Part shown: positions 58,923-64,000 of the stretch, in pieces
Numbering within the stretch: the stretch's first letter is position 1
Layout of the letters: each line of letters begins with the position of its first letter
Source: Tilletia caries
Lineage: Eukaryota; Basidiomycota; Exobasidiomycetes; Tilletiales; Tilletiaceae
Direction of reading: 5' to 3'
Length of the DNA stretch: 64,000 bases
Assembly: GCA_032718865.1 (NCBI GenBank)
Contig: JALUTQ010000032.1
Location: forward strand, 620,001 to 684,000
Translations under genes and position numbers: made by a program
The notes under the pieces: model-generated
What the model was told of the DNA's origin: nothing
The model's database searches: none
Seen by the model: the letters and a program-made list of their open reading frames with translations, nothing else

Positions 58923-60146
58923 CACCACCGGCTGTTCTTAAGTCTTCACAATAGTTGGGGCAAGTCTTCCCCAATGATTGGCCGCCTCGAGAGTCAAAGT
59001 CTTCCCGAAGGCGATCGCCGCATGGGGAAGACTTCCCAAATAGTTGACTCAAATACTTCCCCAAGACTTACCCAAATGCTTGGGCAATGGTTAGGTCAAG
59101 TCTTCTCAGGTGTCTGTCCCTATGAAACCCCACTTTCAGGATCTCCTCCTTTCACGATCACGCCCACAAATATGTATGCAGGAATCGATCGTTGCGCGAT
59201 GCGGTGAATGACTACTCATACATTATACATAACAAAAACAAGGATAGAGGAGAACTGAACCAGCCGGCACAGCGCGTTCGTGTCTGTTCGAGGGCTGTGA
59301 CTGTAGGCGGGACGAGGACGGAGTGCAGAGGTGAGAGGGGGGAGGGGAAAAAATGTGCGAGAAAAGAGAAAATCTGCGCATGAGAACAGGGTGTGTGAAG
59401 AAAAATCAGCGGAGGCGAAGGGAAGAGGGAAGTCAGCAGTCAACGCCGGAGGAGAAGAGGACGAAGGCAAGCTGTGCTGACTGCTCTGGAAAAGAGAAGG
59501 ATGAGTGAGTAGTCAGACGGCGGTGACGCGGTGTGAAAAAATCAGTGATAGTGTCAGTCAGATGGCGGATGCGGGTGCGGATGGGAGTGGGTGGGCTAGG
59601 GAAGAAGCTGGTGCTGCTGTGGGCGAGCGCAGGGAGGACACTGATGCTGGGGTGCTGATGCGCATGCGCATCCTATTGCCCGGGTGTACGGGATGGGGGA
59701 TGAAGAATGGTGAGCGGAGGTCTGAGGCTGTGGAAGAAGGTCGGGGTGAGTGGGTGAGAAGGTGAAAATTCTCTAAGGCAGAAATTCTCGCAACGCCGGG
59801 TCGCGTCGTTTTGGAGGAGGATCCTGGGTGTGGGGTGTGGGCTGCTGCTCGAACGTGCGATGATCAAAGAATGATCACTCTATCAAGGTCACGTGCCAGG
59901 GTTTTTCTGTGGGTGCGCTGGAGCGGCTCTTTGGGACGTCTTCCCGAACTATTTTTACACCTTTCTCTTCCCGAACTCTCAGTCTGGACGTCTTCATGAA
60001 GCATTACATGCAGTAGAGTTGTTCCATACTTCAGTCATAAGCCTTCTCTGAGTTCCTCATCCCCACTATTCCGCAATCATTCCCCAACTCTTCCCCAAGT
60101 CTAAAGCCTCCAATACTTCAGAACCACTTGAGACCAGCCGGTGGTG
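58923..60146. mobile_element. Candidate 1.2-kb TIR element with CTTCCCCAA subterminal words
   Basis: CACCACCGGCTGTTCTTAAG on the left is matched by inverted CACCACCGGCTGGTCTCAAG on the right (imperfect ~25-bp TIR). Words such as CTTCCCCAA, GGGGAAGACTT and CTTCCCGAA recur in both orientations near each end (58945-59110 and 59935-60105). The interior has no conserved ORF. No convincing target duplication was found, so this is a candidate only. Confidence 0.5.
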
Positions 60147-60609
60147 CTGCGCGTCCTTCTTGCAGATCATCGCGCACTCGGCGCTCCGGAGTCCAGACTG
60201 CCCTGCATACCGCAGTCAGTGATTATGTAGTGAGATGCATACACGAGGCACGGGGAAGGATGAGGAGCGTCGGGGCGATGAGCTGATGTCTGTGCCGACT
60301 GCCGACTGCTGACCAGTGGGCAGTGAGCGTACCTGAGATCTGAGAAGACTCGGACGCGTGCGCGGCTGAAGCTGGATACAAGAGCACAGACGATACTCTC
60401 GACTGCACAATGTTTCGGACACCGATTTGAAGTCGCGGATCGTTTTCAGCCTGAATTTATGAAAAGAGCGTGGCGCTGTTTTAGTGATCAAAATTGTTGT
60501 CCCACACCACAGTGAACAACAGCAGTCAGTCAAGGCCAAGTGCGTTCCCAGACCACCTCGACTAAGCAGATACCGTCCCCTCAAGCACTTATTGCGCTTA
60601 CTACTCTCT
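60147..60609. other. Spacer between two TIR elements
   Basis: No CDS or repeat recognised. Confidence 0.5.
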
Positions 60610-61250
60610 CACTGCTACCATGGGGGTTGTTTTAAGGGGTGTAAAACGCTTCTGGAACGCACGTGTTTACCCCATGTTATAATTTTGTATTTTGTTCCGC
60701 TGATTTGGGTGTTAAAACACCTTTCTAATAGTGTTAAAACCCAGTAGGCATAGTGATCACGTGACTGCTGCAGCGACCCGGGAAGTGAGACTAGGCGTCT
60801 CCAGACGCCTTCCTCACCGCCACCACCCTGCTCGACACCACGGCCCTCACCACACCCACCCGCGATGTCCAGCTCACCTCAACATGTCATCCGCAGGCAG
60901 CAATACTGTAAATCGAGGGTTTCTGTCTTCAGAGAGCAGCATCAATTGAGTGTGGAAGCAGCTGTGAGCCTTTTGAGATACAGGGCAGAGACTCTGAGAC
61001 CACCGAGCAGACCCATTCCAATTAGAGAAACTGAAAGTCTAACTTGTCTTCGGTTCTAGCAGCCGTAGAACACCTCCAATACGTCATTGTTTTAAAGCAT
61101 GAATCCGCACCACCTAAAACGCTGCAGTTTTTGCCTAACCCTTAAAACGCCTCCACAACAGGGATGTTTTGAGAGAACCGTAAAATCATTGTAAAACAAA
61201 TTATCACGAAGTGCTATACACCCCTTAAAACAACCCCCATGGTAGCAGTG
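60610..61250 (+). mobile_element. Complete 641-bp TIR element (same family as 18959-19461)
   Basis: Begins CACTGCTACCATGGGGGTTG; the same bases return inverted at 61217-61250, a perfect TIR of about 34 bp that continues through TTTTAAGGGGTGTA. Several TTAAAAC/GTTTTAA words lie inside. A perfect hairpin with arms AGGCGTCT lies near 60790. No ORF and no clear target duplication, so the superfamily is not assigned. Confidence 0.85.
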
Positions 61251-62310
61251 ACTGCTCAGCCTGCTGGAGCATTGTTGAAAGGAATTTACGATGGGTCAAG
61301 AGCGTGATGGGTGGTGGCGGAGAAGTGGGACGTGCCTGTAGTTTCGTAAACGACGTCTCAAAAGAAACTTGGAGTCTTCTGAGTCTAGACCATCCTGATG
61401 CTGTTTTGGTACCGTCCTGATCCCATTCTCCCAACTTATTCGAACTCCTTCATCCTTCATATCACCTGTCTCTCTTCAGTGTCCATCAAACGTTATCATA
61501 GCAGAGATACCAGGGTTAGAACTACAAAAGGACTGAGCTCTCTTGGATTGCACTTGGTATGGATCTGCTGCGACGTGGACGGAAGCATCGGTGGTTCTTG
61601 TACGCGTCGCTCATACGTGAGATGTGAGACCCCAGCCTGTCATGAGACCGTCCTTGCGGAGGCGTCGCAGGGCCTCGGATGATCATCATGAGGTCTGCCA
61701 AAAATGATCATACGAATTCAAAATCTCTGCGAATGAAATCCGCCATCAAAAAATGAGGGTGTCCGAAACATTGTGCAGTCGAGAGTAGATTGACACACAT
61801 TACGCAGCATGCTGACGATGCTGACCTAGGGGCATTCATTAATTGTGTTACGGGAGGTAGCGTTGGGGAAGCACAGCAGGTTGCGAGAGATGGATGGGTG
61901 AGCGCCGAGCGATGTGATGCGTGATGCGTGATGGCGCGTGATGCGTGATGGGAGGGAGAACGTGATGCGTGCTGCGTGCTGGGTTTGTTTGTTGTGAAGC
62001 GTCCCAACTCTTTCTCACAAGCTCTTGCACCCGCACTGAAGCTCTTGACTCCTTGTCTGGCATGGAAAGGTTTGGGCCGAGACTCCGTAGAATAGAGACC
62101 TTTCGCTTTTTGCCGCGGCGATATTTTGCCGCCGGTTTTGCTTTGAGTTGACGTGACGTCAAAAAGTCTCGCCGTCTCACTGCGACCCCGATCTATAGCC
62201 AGTCTCATTTCGCCGCAGGCTTTGACCAGCCAGCCCAGTCACCATTACCATTACCCCATCTGCTCCTCCACGACTGCAGCCACAATCCAAGCACATTATA
62301 CCAGCAGCTA
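61251..62310. other. Region upstream of the Harbinger-type genes
   Basis: Non-coding. A (GTGATGC)-type degenerate tandem repeat lies at about 61912-61978. The left end of the Harbinger element must lie here or upstream but could not be fixed, because the right end is outside the window. Confidence 0.5.
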
Positions 62311-62672
62311 TGCCAACACGTTCATCTCGTACAAGTCAGGGCGCTCAGAGAACTCGAAATGAGCCTGAAAACAATCTGAATAATGCGTGTGAGTGACAGG
62401 GCTCTGGGACGAGATCGAATGAGCTGTGAGCGCAGCTGAACAGGTACAAGTTTTCTTGTGCAATAAACAGCAACGGGCTCTGCAGACGCAGATGCCGAGT
62501 GCACAGGTCCTTCTTCTGCTTCTCCTTCGGATCCAAACACAGAACACGCAGTGATGAGCTCTCTGCTTGAAGAAGGGGCGCCAGATGCGGCGGGTCCCCC
62601 GCAAATCCCAGCACGAGACGCGGGCGCGGGCCAAACTGGCGTGGAGGAGAGCTGCGTGCTCTGATCATCTCA

Positions 62673-63437
62673 ATGGACGCGCACGGAGTCTTCCTTCCCA
62701 CCAAGAGTGCTCAGGAGCGACAAGACGCCTGGATTCAGGTCGCGGCCGACGTCAATCGTTGGGCCGAGGAGGCGGAGGATGCGACTTGTGCTAATCGAAG
62801 CCCTCTTGCGTGCGAAAACCAGTGGAGGAAAGTGGTGCACAAGAAGTTCAAGGAGGGTCAAAAGATGAGTGCGATTGCGACCGGTCCATCGGAGAAAACG
62901 GACGAGGAGTGGCAGCCGGTTCTCGTCTCTCTTTCAGAACAGTGGGACGGCCTGGTCAGCTCCGACATTTCCCGTAAGGAAGGCAAAGAGAAAGCGACAA
63001 AAGAACGACAGCGTGGGCCGGCCGCAGCTTCCGCTGCCGCCGAAGACCTCGGCGAACTCGAAGGAGTCGACGACGACGATGAGGAAGACGCCCTCATTAC
63101 CAGCACGGGGAAGGCACGAACCAAGCAGAAAGGCTCCGCTCTCCTCGCCTCGACGATGGGCAGCTTTGTGACCGAGCAAGGACGCAATGCTGAGGCGGAG
63201 CGTACACTGCGTACTGCTCAGCATCAGGAGTCGCTGGACGAAGCGAGGGAAGCTAGGGAGGAGAGGCAGCGTCAGCACAGGAAGAATCGCGAGTTGGAAG
63301 AACGAAGGGTTGCACTCGAGGAGGAGCGTGTGCGCAAGGAGACAGAATTGCAAACGCAGCTTGGTCGTATGGAGCAGACGGTGACATCTGGGCTGGCTGA
63401 GATGAAGGAGTTGATCATGAAGCATGTAGAGAAGTAG
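62673..63437 (+). CDS. Myb/SANT-like DNA-binding protein of a PIF/Harbinger-like transposon
   Basis: A 254-residue frame from ATG 62673; the same frame is open upstream to 62571 and includes NWRGGELRALIISMDAHGVF, so the Myb-like domain begins before this ATG and an upstream exon is likely. A plausible first exon starts at ATG 62311 (MPTRSSRTSQGAQRTRNEP) and ends at a GTGAGT near 62389, but the acceptor is unresolved. The Myb/SANT-like domain continues through RQDAWIQVAADVNRWAEEA and CENQWRKVVHKKF. A basic/acidic linker and a long C-terminal coiled coil follow (EEERVRKETELQTQLGRMEQ). In Harbinger elements this second protein carries the transposase into the nucleus and binds DNA. The gene is convergent with the transposase, 38 bp from its stop. 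Confidence 0.72.
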   Translation: MDAHGVFLPTKSAQERQDAWIQVAADVNRWAEEAEDATCANRSPLACENQWRKVVHKKFKEGQKMSAIATGPSEKTDEEWQPVLVSLSEQWDGLVSSDISRKEGKEKATKERQRGPAAASAAAEDLGELEGVDDDDEEDALITSTGKARTKQKGSALLASTMGSFVTEQGRNAEAERTLRTAQHQESLDEAREAREERQRQHRKNRELEERRVALEEERVRKETELQTQLGRMEQTVTSGLAEMKELIMKHVEK

Positions 63438-63475
63438 TAGTAGTGGTCATAGAGTGGCTGTTGCATTTCTATAGT

Positions 63476-64000
63476 TCAAGAAAAATAATGTTCTACTCTG
63501 GGTGTCTCGCAACGAAAGGAGATGGAGTTCTCGTTGCCCGACACACACGACACAGCATTGCGAAGCAGGGTGGCGACGCGAACCTCCTCAGGGATGTCAG
63601 TGAGAAGGGTCCTTTGCATTCTCTTGATCTCCGATCGCGGGAACATAGTCTTGATGCTACCAATACCCCACTCCACCCCAATCCTGATGCTGGCCATTCG
63701 TCTGTTGAAGAGCTTCTGTCGCGGTGTAAGAAACAGGCCTTTATAGGCCGCAACAAGTCGTCCCTGAGAGCTGTATGCTTTGTCTCCATAAAGGAACAGA
63801 GACCTCGAAGTGCCATTGGGTCGTGTCGGTCCATGACTGTGCTCATTTAACCATGACAAAAGAGCACTGTCATGGAGGAGAAAGTTGTTGTTCCTGCGCC
63901 CGGATGATGGACCATGTAGCCAGATCAAACCGTCTGGAGTCGTGAGAGCCTGGAATTTGATTGCATGGATCCTTTTCCAGCCCGTGTACATCTCTCTTTG
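63476..64000 (-). CDS. DDE_4-type (Harbinger/HARBI1-like) transposase, C-terminal part (5' end outside window)
   Basis: The minus-strand frame is open to the window edge, so the helix-turn-helix region and first catalytic Asp lie beyond 64000. The visible 174 residues start QREMYTGWKRIHAIKFQ, then TTPDGLIWLHGPSSGRRNN, LFLYGDKAYS (second catalytic Asp) and FNRRMASIRIGVEWGIGSI (catalytic Glu). The spacing is typical for the DDE_Tnp_4 family. There are no stops or frameshifts in the visible part, so the element could be intact. The ATG at 63991 is internal. The Harbinger class would predict TTA/TAA target duplications at the element ends, which cannot be checked here. Confidence 0.85.
   Translation of the reverse strand, partial: QREMYTGWKRIHAIKFQALTTPDGLIWLHGPSSGRRNNNFLLHDSALLSWLNEHSHGPTRPNGTSRSLFLYGDKAYSSQGRLVAAYKGLFLTPRQKLFNRRMASIRIGVEWGIGSIKTMFPRSEIKRMQRTLLTDIPEEVRVATLLRNAVSCVSGNENSISFRCETPRVEHYFS

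Noticed and set aside
1..64000. CRISPR arrays, operons, ribosome-binding sites, tRNA or rRNA genes
   Set aside because: The DNA is eukaryotic; no direct-repeat/spacer array was seen and no tRNA or rRNA could be recognised by eye. A covariance-model scan would be decisive for tRNAs.

Overview
The window is nuclear DNA of a filamentous or yeast-like basidiomycete fungus. Nearly every gene is broken by short introns (about 54-180 bp, typically GTGAGT...YAG with CTRAY branch sites). The DNA is GC-rich, and the gene content is conserved eukaryotic housekeeping plus families typical of Basidiomycota (a Stealth/Xpt1-type phosphotransferase, large F-box/leucine-rich proteins, a Harbinger-type transposon). 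The order cannot be named from sequence alone; Ustilaginomycotina is a guess. Gene models were built by hand from splice signals, reading-frame continuity and protein motifs, and every multi-exon model listed sums to a multiple of three.

Layout. 1-8.2 kb: the 3' half of SET2, then ATG10 (minus strand) and a large telobox (TRF-like) protein, which are divergent. 8.5-13.4 kb: POL5 (minus). 13.4-15.4 kb: spacer rich in a CTCGCRCAG motif. 15.4-18.6 kb: COQ8 followed in the same reading frame by an OXLD1/YPL107W-like mitochondrial protein. 18.9-20.7 kb: three inverted-repeat elements. 22.1-25.3 kb: a Stealth glycosyl-phosphate transferase. 25.7-37.5 kb: a large inverted duplication; each arm carries an F-box/LRR gene, and the loop carries the divergent pair RPN9 and PCT1. 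37.9-41.1 kb: an FBXO31-like F-box protein. 41.4-43.1 kb: the mitochondrial citrate carrier CTP1. 43.8-45.4 kb: a Rho GTPase (minus). 46-50.1 kb: a UBA/UIM protein with a degenerate USP fold (minus). 50.5-51.2 kb: mitochondrial uS17. 51.6-54.0 kb: D-arabinono-1,4-lactone oxidase. 55.0-57.7 kb: a seven-transmembrane protein. 57.7-64 kb: gene-poor DNA with two TIR elements and the start of a PIF/Harbinger-like transposon (Myb-like ORF plus truncated DDE transposase).

The most striking observations are: (1) a predicted 2-nt micro-exon in CTP1 that completes the lysine codon of the first carrier signature, and a 7-nt micro-exon in the neighbouring Rho gene; (2) the same-frame COQ8/OXLD1-like junction, where splicing or retention of one intron would decide between a fusion and a stop; (3) inverted F-box paralogues with an almost identical first half and a diverged second half, the pattern expected of gene conversion, and with a small TIR element inserted upstream of only one of them; (4) a USP-like protein that appears to have lost both catalytic Cys and His; (5) two adjacent, collinear, diverged inverted-repeat elements separated by a single shared TCA.

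Functionally the genes do not form a cluster. Ubiquitin biology recurs (ATG10, RPN9, three F-box genes, the UBA/UIM/USP protein), as do mitochondrial functions (COQ8, OXLD1-like, CTP1, uS17m and probably ALO1).
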